This document shows positions 51,531-63,500 of a stretch of DNA of 64,000 nucleotides, one piece after another (positions within the stretch are counted from its first letter, which is position 1; each line of letters begins with the position of its first letter). This stretch comes from Streptomyces sp. 135 (GTDB lineage Bacteria; Actinomycetota; Actinomycetes; Streptomycetales; Streptomycetaceae), in assembly GCF_020026305.1 (NCBI RefSeq), contig NZ_CP075691.1:7867415-7931414 (forward strand), read 5' to 3'. Position numbers and translations under genes: made by a program. The notes under the pieces are model-generated. The model ran no database searches, had not been told where the DNA came from, and saw only the letters and a program-made list of their open reading frames with translations.

Positions 51531-54500
51531 GCTCCCCGCGCCGCTGCCGCCCGACGAACTGGCGGCCGTCGCGGCCGCACAGGGACCGGGCGAGGTCCTT
51601 CCGCTCACCCCGCTGCAAGAGGGCCTGCTCTTCCTCGGACTGCTGGACGACCCCGACCGGCCCGACCGTTACGTGGTGCAGTGCGAGCTGGACCTGACCG
51701 GCGCGGTGGACCCGGCACGGATGCGGGACGCCGTCGGACGCCTCATCGACCGCCACGCCACCCTGCGGTCCGCCTTCCTGCACGAGGCGTTGAGCACGCC
51801 CGTGGTGTTCTGCCCGGTGCGGGTGCCCACCCCGTGGGAGCGCACCGACGTGTCCCCGCTTCCGGAGGCCAACCGGGAGCAGGCCGCGCGGCGGGCGGCC
51901 GACGAAGACCGCGCGGCGAGGTTCGACCTGTCCCGCGCCCCGCTGCTCAGGGCACGGCTGATCTCCCTCGGCGACGACCGGCACCGCCTGGTGCTCACCT
52001 ACCACCACCTGCTGCTCGACGGCTGGTCGCTGCCGGTGCTGCTGCGCGAACTGCTGCACCTGTACGCGGCCGGGGCCGACGGCGCACCCGACCTCCCCGC
52101 GCCGGTGCCGTTCATCGAGCACCTGCGGCTGCTCGCCGCCCGCGACCCGCGGGCGGCGGTCGAGGCCTGGCGCACGGCACTCGCGGGACCCGTCGAGCCG
52201 ACCCTCGTGGCACCGGATGGCCCCGTCGAATCCGAGGCGTCCGACGTGGCCCTGGTGCGGCTGCCGCGCCGCGCCACCCTGCTGCTCGAACGCCGGGCAC
52301 GGGCAGCGGGACTCACGCTCGCGACGGTCCTCCAGGGTGCCTGGGCGCAGGTGCTCGGCGTGTTGACGGACCGCACCGACGTGGTCTTCGGCAACACCGT
52401 CGCCGGCCGGCCCGCCGAGCTCGACGGGCATGCCGAGATGGTGGGTCTGTTCGTCAACACCGTGCCCGTGCGGGTCGCCTGGCGGCCGGGCGAGCCGCTG
52501 CTCGACATGCTCGTCCGTCTTCAGGGCGAACAGACGGCACTGCTGCCGCACCAGCATCTCGGGCTCGCCGACGTACAGCGGGCCGCAGGCGTGGAGCAGC
52601 TCTTCGACACCCTGTTGTCCGTGCAGAACCAGCCGCCCGGCCGCGCCGAACTGGCGTCGGCGGCCGACGCGGCCGGCCTGCGGATCACCGGCACCGGCTT
52701 CCACGACACCACGCACTACCCCCTGGCCCTGACGGTGACGCTCGGCGACGAACTGGTCCTCCAGGTGGAACGCCGCCCGGCGCCCGGCGTACCGGACAGC
52801 GCGGCGGCCGTCGCCGACCGCGTCGCGCGGGTCCTCGAAGCCGTCGTGGCGCAGCCGCGGCTGCCGCTCGGCAGGCTCGACCTGCTGGCGCCCGCGGAAC
52901 GCCGTCAGCTCCTGGCCGACGCGCGGGCGGGCACGGCTCCCGCCGGCCGGGAGCCGTCGCCCCTGACCGTTCCCGACCTGGTGCACCGGCAGATGTCGGC
53001 CGCCCCGGCCGCCGCCACCGCGCTGGTGTGCGAGGGTGAGGCACCCCTGACCTTCGCGGAGCTGGAAGCCCGCGCGAACCGCCTGGCACGGCACCTGATC
53101 GGCCTGGGCGCCGGACCCGGCACCGTCGTCGCACTGCTCCTGCCGCGCAGCGCCGACCTCATCGTGGCCCTGCTCGCCGTCCTCAAGTCGGGCGCCGCCT
53201 ATCTGCCCATCGAGGACGACCTGCCGGAGCTGCGGATCGAGCGGCTCCTGCGGAGCGCCCGCCCCGCCCTCGTCGTCACGGCGGGTGCGCGGCGGCCCGT
53301 CGGAGACGCCCCGCGGGTGGACCTGGCCGACGCGGCCACCACGGCTGCCGTGGCCCGGCGCACGGCCGGACCCGTCGACGACGCCGAGCGCACCCGGCCG
53401 CTCTCCCCGGCCGACGCCGCGTACGTGATGTACACCTCGGGCTCGACCGGCCGCCCCAAGGGCGTGGTCATCGAACAGCGAGGGGTGGTCAACCTCATCA
53501 CGCACCACCACGAGGCCCTGGTCGGCCCGGAGACCCGGCGGGCCGCGGGGCGCCGCCTGCGGTTCGTGCTCACCGCCTCGCTGTCCTTCGACACCTCGTG
53601 GGAGGCGCTGATCTGGATGCTGGGCTGCCACGAGCTGCACCTGCTCGGCGACGCCACCCGGCGCGACGCCGCCGCCGTGGTCGACCACCTCCGGCGTACC
53701 CGTGCGGACGTTCTCGACGTCACGCCGTCGTACGCCGAGATCCTGCTGGAGGAGGGCCTGCTCGACGGCGCCGAACGCCCGTCGGTCGTGCTGCTCGGCG
53801 GAGAGGCGGCGGGGGAGAGGCTGTGGACCCGGCTGCGCTCGGCACCGGGTGTCGCCGCCCACAACCTCTACGGACCCACCGAGTTCACCGTCGACGCCCT
53901 CGCCGCCGACCTGGCCGACTCGTCTGTCCCGGTGATCGGCAGGCCGGTGCGCGGTACCAGTGCCCTCATCCTGGACAGTGCGCTGCGCCCGGTGCCGGTG
54001 GGCATGCCCGGTGAGCTGTACCTGGCCGGGCCCGGACTCGCCCGGGGGTACCTGGGGCGGCCCGACCTGAGCGCGGAGCGGTTCGTGGCCTGCTCCTACG
54101 GCCCGCCAGGCACCCGGGCCTACCGCACCGGTGACCTCGTGCGCCGCCTCGCGGACGGCCAGGTGGAGTACCTCGGCCGCGCCGACGACCAGATCAACGT
54201 ACGCGGCTTCCGCGTGGAGCCCGGCGAGGTCGAGGCCGTCCTGGGCGGCCACCCCTGCGTCGTACGGGCGGGGGTGGTGGTGCGCGCCGAACGTCTCGCG
54301 GCGTACGTGGTGCTGCGCGAGGGCGCCGCCGTGACGCCGGCCGAGCTCCGCGAGCACGCGCGTCGGCACCTGCCGAGACACGCGGTGCCGCAGTCCTTCC
54401 GCGCCGTGCCCGAACTGCCGCTGTCCCCCAACGGCAAGCTCGACCTGTCGGCGCTGCCCGACCCGGTCGCGGACCGGCCGGTCGGGCGGCCCCCGCGCGG

Positions 54501-57500
54501 CCACCGGGAGGAGACGCTCTGCGAGCTGTTCGCCGGTGTCTTCGGGGTGGCGGAGGTCGGCCCCGAGGACAACTTCTTCGACCTGGGCGGCCACTCCCTG
54601 ATGGCCACGCGGCTGACCGGCCGCATCCGCGCCGCGCTGGGGACGCAGGTGTCCGTGCGGCAGGTCTTCGACGCGCCCACGCCCGCCGAACTGGCCGTCG
54701 TGCTGGGCCGGCCGGCGGCACCGGAGGCTTCCGAAGGGACCGCCGGGCGCGCGGCGCCACGGCCCGCGCGCGTCCCGATGTCCCCCGCCCAGCGCCGCCT
54801 GTGGTTCCTGCACCAGCTCGAATCGTCCCGCACGACGTACAACATGCCCATGGCGCTCCGGTTGACGGGCGCCCTGGACGCCGACGCGCTCGCCGCCGCC
54901 CTCGCCGACGTCATCACCCGCCACGAGATCCTGCGCACGCTCTTCGCCCAGGACGCCGAGGGTCCGCACCAGCTCGTGCAGCCGCCGCCCGGCGCGCCGT
55001 ACCCGCTCGCCCCCGTGGCGACGGCCGCCGACGAGCTGGACGAGCTGCTGCGGCGGGAAGCGCTGCGGCCGTTCGACCTGGGGCAGGCGCCGCCGTTCCG
55101 GGCGACGCTCTTCCGGCTCGGCGCCGACGAGCACGTCCTGCTGCTCGTCGCCCACCACATCGCGGGCGACGGCTGGTCCGTCGCTCCGCTCGTGCGCGAC
55201 CTGGCGCACGCCTACGCGGCGCGGCGCGAGGGCGCGGCGGCCGACTGGCCCGAGCCTGCCGCGCAGTACGCCGACCACACCCTGGGCCTGGCCGCCCGGC
55301 TCGGCTCGCCCGACGACCCGGACAGCCTCGGCTCCCGACAACTGGACTATTGGCGCGAGGCGTTGGCCGGGCTGCCGGAGGAGATCCCGCTCCCGCTGGA
55401 CCGGCCGCGCGCCGCCGCGGTGTCCGACCGGGGCGGACGGGTGCCGTTCCGGGTGCCGGACGCCGCGTACCGTGCGCTGCTCGGACTGGTCGGTGCGGCC
55501 CGCACCACCCCGTTCGTCGGCCTCCACGCCGCGCTGTCCGTGCTGCTCTCACGGCTCGGCGGGGGCCGGGACATCCCCGTGGGCTGCCCCGTGTCCGGCC
55601 GTACGGACGCGGCGTTCCACGAGGCGGTCGGCGCGTTCGTCAACACCGTGGTGCTCCGCTGCGACCTCTCGGGGACGCCGACCTTCCGCGACCTGCTGGC
55701 CGCCGGGCGCGAGACGAACCTGCGGGCCCAGGCACACCAGGACGTGCCCTTCGAGCGGATCGTCGAAGAGCTGAGCACGGCCCGCTCGCTCGCGCGCCAC
55801 CCGCTGTTCCAGACCATGCTGACCTTCGACGACGCTCCGGCCCAGGCGGTCGTCGACGCGCCCGGAGCCCGGTTCCCCGGCCTCGACGTGAGCGTCCGCG
55901 ACATCCACACCGGACTGGTCAAGTTCGACATCGGCGTCACCTTCACGGCGAACGGCGGCCAGGAAGGCGGACTCCTCGGCGAACTGGAGTACCGGTCGGA
56001 CCTGTTCGACGAGGAGACCGGGCAGTCGATCGCCGCACGGCTCGTGCGCCTGCTCGACGCCCTCGTCACCGACCCCGACGCGCCCGTCGGGGACCTGGAC
56101 GTCCTCGGGGAGCGCGAGCGCCACACCGTGCTCACGGAGTGGGCGAGCGGTGCCCCCGGGGCCGAACCGCGGACGCTGCCCGCCCTGTTCGAGGCGCAGG
56201 CGGCCAGGACGCCGGACGCCGTCGCCGTACAGGAGGGCGCCGCCGGGGAGGCCCTCACCTACCGCGAACTGAACGAGCGGGCGAACCGGTTGGCCCGGCA
56301 CATCGTGGAACTCGGCGCGGGGCCGGACACGTTCGTGGGCGTCGCCCTGCCGCGCTCGGCCGACTGGGTGGTGGCCTGGATCGCCGTCGCCAAGGCGGGC
56401 GCCGCCTTCCTGCCCGTCGACCCCGGCTATCCGCCGGAGCGCATCCGCCTCATGCTCCAGGACGCCGCGCCCCGGACGGTTCTGACGACCAGGGCACTCC
56501 ACGGCGGGCTGCGCACGGCGGGCGCCCACTGCCTGCTGCTCGACGGTCCCGAGGTCGCCGCGTCGCTGCGCCGCAGGCCCGCAGGCAACCTCGAAGACGC
56601 GGACCGGACCGCGCCCCTGCGCCACGAGCACGCCGCGTACGTCATCTACACCTCGGGTTCCACGGGCGTACCGAAGGGAGTGGTCACCCCGCACACCGGG
56701 ATCGCCGCGCTCTCCTCGCTCCAGACCGGGCTGCTCGGGCTCGGCACGCACAGCCGCGTCCTGCAACTGGTGTCCACCAGTTTCGACACCTCGCTGTGGG
56801 ATTCCTTCTGCGCCCTGCTCTCCGGCGCGACGCTCGTCCTCGCACCCCAGGACACGCCGCTCGGCCAGGACCTGGCCGACTTCGTGCGCGAGGTCGGCGT
56901 GACCCACCTCGCGGTGCAGCCCGCGGTCGTCGCCAACCTGCCCGAAGGCAGCCTCCCCGAAGGCGTCACCCTCACCCTCAACGGGGACGTGTGCCCGCCC
57001 GACCTGGTGCGCCGCTGGCTGCCGGGCCGCAGGATACTCAACGGCTACGGCCCCACGGAGGCGACCGTCGGAGCCGCGATCTGGGACTGCGCACCCCAGC
57101 GGACCGACGGAACCGTACGGGCCGACGGGACCGCTCCGGCCACCGGGACCGTCCCGATCGGCACCCCGTTCGACGGCAAGCGCCTGTACGTCCTGGACGA
57201 GCGGCTGCTCCCCGTGCCCCCCGGCGTCGCCGGGGAGCTGTACATCGCGGGCGGCCTGGCCCGCGGCTACCACCGGCGCGCCCCGCTCACCGCCGAACGC
57301 TTCGTCGCCTGCCCCCACGGCGGGCCGGGCGAGCGCATGTACCGCACCGGCGACCGCGTGCGATGGAACCGGGCGGGGGCGGTGGAGTTCCTCGGCCGGG
57401 TCGACGACCAGGTGAAGCTGCGCGGCTTCCGCGTCGAGCCCGGCGAGGTCGAGGCGGCACTGACCGCGCACCCCCTGGTCGCCCAGAGCGTCGCCGTCGT

Positions 57501-60500
57501 ACGCGAGGACACGCCGGGCGACCGGCGCCTGACGGCGTACGCGGTGCCCGTCCCCGGCCGTCGCCCCGACATCGCCGAGCTGCGCGAGTGGCTCGGCCTG
57601 CGGCTCCCCGCCTACCTGCTGCCCTCGGCGTACGTCCTGCTCGACGCGCTGCCGCTGACCGTCAACGACAAGGTCGACCGGCGCGCGCTGCCGAGGCCCG
57701 ACACCACCCGGCCTCGGGGGCGGGAGGCCCGCGACGCCCGCGAGCGCCTCCTGTGCCGGCTCTTCGCCCGCGTCCTGTCGGTCGAAACGGTCCGCCCCGA
57801 CGACGGATTCTTCGACCTCGGCGGCGACAGCATCCTCTCCATCCAGCTGGTGAACCGGGCACGCGCCGCCGGGTTCGCCGTCAGCACGCGGGACCTGTTC
57901 GAGCACCCCACGCCTGCCGGTCTCGCCGCGCTCGCCCCGGCGGCGGCCGTCGGCGGACCGGGCTCCGAAACCGGCGACGTACCGCTGACTCCCGTCGTCC
58001 ACCGGCTGCGCGAACTGGGCGGCCCGGTCGGCTCGTTCCACCAGTCGGTGGTCGTGTCCGTGCCGCCGCGCATCGGTCTGGGCGAACTGACCGAGGCCAT
58101 CGCGGCCGTGGTCGACCACCACGACGCGCTGCGCCTGGCCCTGACGACCGGACCGACATGGCGGCTGCGGGTGCTGCCGCCGGGCGCGGTCGACGTACGG
58201 GACCACGTGCGCCGCGTGCCGGCCCACGGCGCGGCGCTGCCGCGACTGCTGCGGGACGAGGCCGCGACCGCGCGCGCACGTCTCGCCCCGGAGCGGGGCG
58301 AGGTGCTCGACGCCGTCTGGTTCGACCTCGGCGACGATCCCGGCCGGCTGCTGCTCGTGGCCCACCACGTGGCCGTCGACGGCGTGTCCTGGCGCATCCT
58401 GCTGCCCGACATCGCCGAGGCGTGGCAGGCCCGCCGCGACGGCCTGCCGGTCGGCCTCCAGCCGGTGGGCACACCCCTGCGGGCCTGGGCGCGGGAGCTC
58501 CAGGCCCTGGCCGTGCACCCGGCGCGGGAAGCGGAACTGGACGCGTGGCTGGAGCGGCACGCCCGCCGGTCGCTCCCCGTCGGCGGGCGGCCGCTCGACC
58601 CCGCCGAGGACGTGGCCGCGACAGCGGGCCGGGTGACCCTGGCGCTGCCGCCCGAGGCCACCGCGCGCGTCCTGGACGCCACCGCGGCCCTGCGCTGCGA
58701 CGCACGGGAACTGCTCCTCGCGGGACTGGCGCTCGCCGTGACCCGCTGGGACCCGCGGCGCACCGACGTACTGGTCGAGGTGGAGGGCCACGGCCGCACG
58801 GAGCACGCCGTGCCGGGAGCGGACCTGACGAGGACCGTCGGCTGGTTCACCTCGCTCCACCCGCTGCTGCTGCGACCGGGCGCGGGACCCCTCGCAGCCC
58901 TCACCGACGTCAAGGAACGCCTGCGCGCCGTGCCCGACGGCGGCATCACCCACGGCCTCCTCCGCCACCTCAACCCCGCCACCGGCCCACGGCTCGCCGC
59001 CGCGCCGAGCCCCGACTTCGGCTTCAACTATTTCGGCCGCGTCCAGGCCGACGGCGCGCGGCCCTGGACGGCGGCCGACGACGGCGCCGCCCTCGACGAG
59101 CAGGACCCGGCCACGCCCCTCCTGCACCCCGTCGCCCTCGACGCCGTCACCGTCGACGGCCCGGCCGGGCCGACGCTGACCGCGTCGTGGACCTGGGCGC
59201 GCGAGCTGGTCCCCGACGAGCGGGCGCGGCACCTGGCCGGCCTCTGGTTCACCGCACTGGGCGAACTCGCCGACCAGGAACCGGCGCTGACACCCCCTGA
59301 TGTCACAGCGCCCGGTCTCACGGCGGCCGATCTCGCCGCACTCGCCGAGCTGCACCCCCGCCTCGACGACGTCCTGCCGCTGTCACCCCTGCAACAGGGG
59401 CTGCTCTTCCACCATGTGCACCACGGCACGGCGGACGGCGCGCCCGACGGCCCCGATGACTACGTGGTGCAGTGCGCGGTGGGCCTCGGCGGGCCCCTCG
59501 ACCCCGGGCGGCTGCGCGGGGCGGCCGACCACCTGCTGCGACGGCACGCCAACCTGCGCGCCGCCTTCCGCCACGAAGGACTCGACCGGCCTGTGCAGGT
59601 CGTCCCCGAAGCGGCCCCGGCGCCCTGGCGGTACGCCGACCTGACCGGTCTGTCCCCCGACGAGCTGCGCACCGCGCTCGACACCACCGCGCGCGCCGAG
59701 CGCGCGGCGGGCTTCGACCTGACCCGGCCGCCCCTGCTCCGGTTCACCGTGGAGCGGACGGCGCGCGAGGAGCACCGCCTGCTCATCACGCTCCACCACA
59801 TCCTGCTCGACGGCTGGTCGCTGCCCGTCCTCTTCCGTGACCTGTTGGAGTTCTACCGGGCGGGGGAGTCGTGCGGGCTGCCGGACGTGCGTCCGTTCCG
59901 TGATCATCTGGCGTGGTTGGCGGGGCAGGACCGGGACGCGGCGGTGCGTGCCTGGCGCGACGCGCTCGCCGGCCTCGACGCGCCCACGAGACTGGTGCCC
60001 GGCTGGACCTCCGCCGACCCCGCCCAGACCGTCGCCGAGCTCTCCGCCGACGACACCGCCGCGGTGGTGGGGTTTGCGCGGGGGTGTGGGGTGACGGTGG
60101 GTGCGGTGGTGCAGGCGGCGTGGGGGGTGTTGCTGGGTGGTCTGGTGGGGCGTGGGGATGTGGTGTTCGGTGTGACGGTGTCGGGTCGTTCGGCGGAGTT
60201 GGACGGTGCGGCGTCGATGGTGGGGTTGTTCATCAATACGGTGCCGTTGCGGGTGCGGTTGGATTCTTCGGAGTGTCTGGGGGATCTGGTGGTGCGGGTG
60301 CAGGGTGAGCGTGCGCGGTTGCTGGCGCACGAGCATCTGGGGCTGGCCGAGATCCAGCGGGTGGCCGGCCACGGCGAACTCTTCGACACGACCACGGTCT
60401 TCGAGAACTACCCGGTGGACGGGCAGGCGCTGGAGCGGACCGCCGCGGCGGCCGGACTGCGGCTCGGCACGGCGGACATCAGCAACGCCGGGCACTACCC

Positions 60501-63500
60501 CGTCACCGTGACCGTCATGCCGGGAGCGCGGCTGCGCTTCCAACTGCGCTACCCCGGCGGCGCCTTCGACGAGGCCACCGCACGGGCGACCGCCCGGCGG
60601 CTGGCCAGGCTCGTACGGCTGACGGCCGTCGAGCCCCGCACACCGGTGGCGCAGGCCGAGATCCCCGGGCAGAACGAGAGGCGAACGACCGTGGAGCAGT
60701 GGAACGGCACGACGGGCGAGGTGCCTCCGGGCACTGTCACGGACCACTTCCGCGCCACCGTCGCCCGCAGACCCGACGCCGTCGCCGTGGTGGCGGACGA
60801 CGCCTCCCTGACCTTCGCCGAGCTCGACGCCAGGGCCAACCGCCTGGCCCACGCGCTCATCGAGGCGGGTGCGGGGCCCGAGACCTACGTGGCCGTCCTG
60901 CTGCCCCGCACCACCCAGTGGACCGTCGCGCTCCTCGCGGTGCTCAAGGCGGGTGCGGCGTACGTGCCGCTCGACCCGGAGCAGCCCGCCGAACGCGTCG
61001 GCCGGCTGCTGGACGCCACGGGCCCCGTCGCCGTCGTCACCCGCGCCGAGCACGCCTTTGCGTGCTCGGCGGTGAAGGCCGAGCTGTTCGTGCTCGACGG
61101 CGTCGAGACCGAACAGGCACTGGCACGCCACCGCGACGACGACCCGGGCGAACGGGGCGTGCTGCCCGAGCACCCGGCCTACGTCGTGCACACCTCGGGC
61201 TCGACCGGCGAGCCGAAGGGCGTCGTCGTCCCGCACCGGGCCCTCGCCAACCTGTACGCGAGCCACCGTGCCCGGCTGTTCCGACCCGGCCGGGACAGGA
61301 CCCTGCGGGTGGCCCACCTGAGTCCCGCCTCCTTCGACGCGGCGTGGAACCCGCTGCTGTGGATGGTCGACGGACACGAGCTGCACGTCCTCGACGAGGC
61401 GACCCGGCTCGACCCGGACGCGGTGGTCGCCCGCGCCCGCACGCGGCGCCTGGACTTCCTGCAGGCCACGCCCACGTACTTCGACCGGCTCGTGGACGCG
61501 GGCCTGCTGCGCGGCGAGCACGTCCCCGCCGTCCTCGCCCTGGGCGGGGAGGAGGTCGGCCCCGCCGCCTGGGACCGGTTGGCCGACGCGCCCACGACGG
61601 CCTGGAACCTGTACGGCCCCACCGAGTGCGCCGTCGACGTCACGGCCGCGACGGTGGGCGCGGGGGACACCCCGCACATCGGCCGCCCCCTGCCCAACGC
61701 CCGGGTCCACGTGCTCGACGCCGCCCTGCGCCCGGTCGCCCCCGCAGTCGTCGGCGAACTCCACGTCGCGGGCGCGGGCCTGGCCCGCGGCTACCTGGGG
61801 CGGCCCGACCTGACGGCGGAGCGGTTCGTCGCCGACCCGTTCGGCGCCCCGGGGGACCGGCTCTACCGAACCGGCGACCTGGCCCGTTGGCGGCCGGACG
61901 GCACCCTGGAGTTCGCCGGGCGCGCCGACGACCAGGTGAAGCTGCGCGGCTTCCGGATCGAGCCGGGCGAAGTGGCGGCCACGCTGGAGAGCCACCCCGG
62001 GGTGGCCGCCGCCGCCGTGACGGTCCGCGAGGACCGGCCCGGCGACCGGCGGCTGACCGCCTACGTGGTCCCGTCCGCCACGCGCACCGGGGGCGATCTC
62101 CCGGACCTGCGGGCCTTCGCGGCGTCGAAACTGCCCGACCACATGGTTCCGGCCGCCGTCCACGTGCTGCAGGAGCTGCCGCTGACCGCCCACGGCAAGC
62201 TGGACCGGCGGGCCCTGCCCGCCCCCGAACCGGCCACCACCGCCCCCGGCCGCGCTCCCGCATCCGAGCGCGAGGCCGTGCTGCGGCAGCTGTTCGCCGA
62301 CGTCCTCGGCGTCGAAGGGGCAGGGGTCGACGACGACTTCTTCGGCCTCGGCGGTGACAGCATCCTGTCCATGCAGCTGGTCAGCCGCGCCCGCAAGGCC
62401 GGACTGGCCTTCTCGACGCGCGATGTGTTCGAGCACCGGACCGCGGCCCGGCTCGCCGCCGCCTCGGTCCGGGCGCGGGACGCGGAGCGCGCCGCCCCCG
62501 TGGACGACGGGGTGGGCGAGGTGCAGCTCACCCCCGTCATGGTCCGCTTCGCCGAGTCCGGCGTCCGCGTCGACGACCACGCGCAGACCGCCGCTGTCCG
62601 GCTGCCCGCGGGGATCGCCCACCAGCACCTCACCGGAGCCCTCCAGGACCTGGTCGACCACCACGACGCGCTCCGCCTGGTCCTGGAGTCCGACGACGCG
62701 GGCTGGATGCTCCGGGTACGGCCGCGCGGCACGGTCGACGCGGCGTCCTGCACCGAGCACCTGAGCGCGGCCGAAGCGGCGGATGCCGGCCACGACGTGC
62801 ACGCGCTGACCGCCCGGGCCACGGCGCGACTGGCGCCCGGCACCGGATCCGTCGTGCGGGCGGTGCACGCCGTCGGAGGCGACGGGCCCGACCTGCTCGT
62901 GCTCGCCGTGCACCACCTCGCCGTGGACGGGGTGTCCTGGCGCATCCTGCTCTCCGACCTCGCCGATGCCGTGCGCGCCCGCGCGGCCGGACAGCGGCCG
63001 CAACTTCCCCCGGTACGGACGTCGTTGCGCACCTGGGCCGACCAGCTCACCGAGCAGGCCGCGTCCCGGCGCACCGAACTCGGGCTGTGGAAGGACATAT
63101 TGGAGGCCCCCGACCCGCTCATCGGCGCACGCCCCCTGGACCCCGAGCTCGACGGACCGGGCACCCTGCGCCGCAAGACGGTCACCCTCCCCGACGCGCT
63201 CGGCCGGGCGGTGCTCGCCGACGGCTCCCGCACCGACCACCTGCTGCTCGCCGCGCTCGCCGTGGCCGTGCGCGGCTGGCGCGCCGCACGGGGCCACCGG
63301 CACGACACCGGCCTGCTCGTGGACATCGAGGGGCACGGCCGCGCCGAGCACCTGGTGGCGGGCGCCGACCTGTCGCGCACGGTGGGCTGGTTCACCAGCG
63401 TCCACCCGCTGCGGATCGCGACCGGCGGACCGGACGCGGACGACGCGGCGCGCACCGCGCTGCGCGAGACCGCCGCGAGCCTGGCGGCCGTTCCGGACGG

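Noticed and set aside
54801..59300. 1,499-codon Arg/Pro-rich open frame on the plus strand
   Set aside because: It overlaps the NRPS in another frame and has no motif or codon bias; it is a shadow caused by the high-GC composition. The real NRPS frame starts one position over and is open to the window edge.
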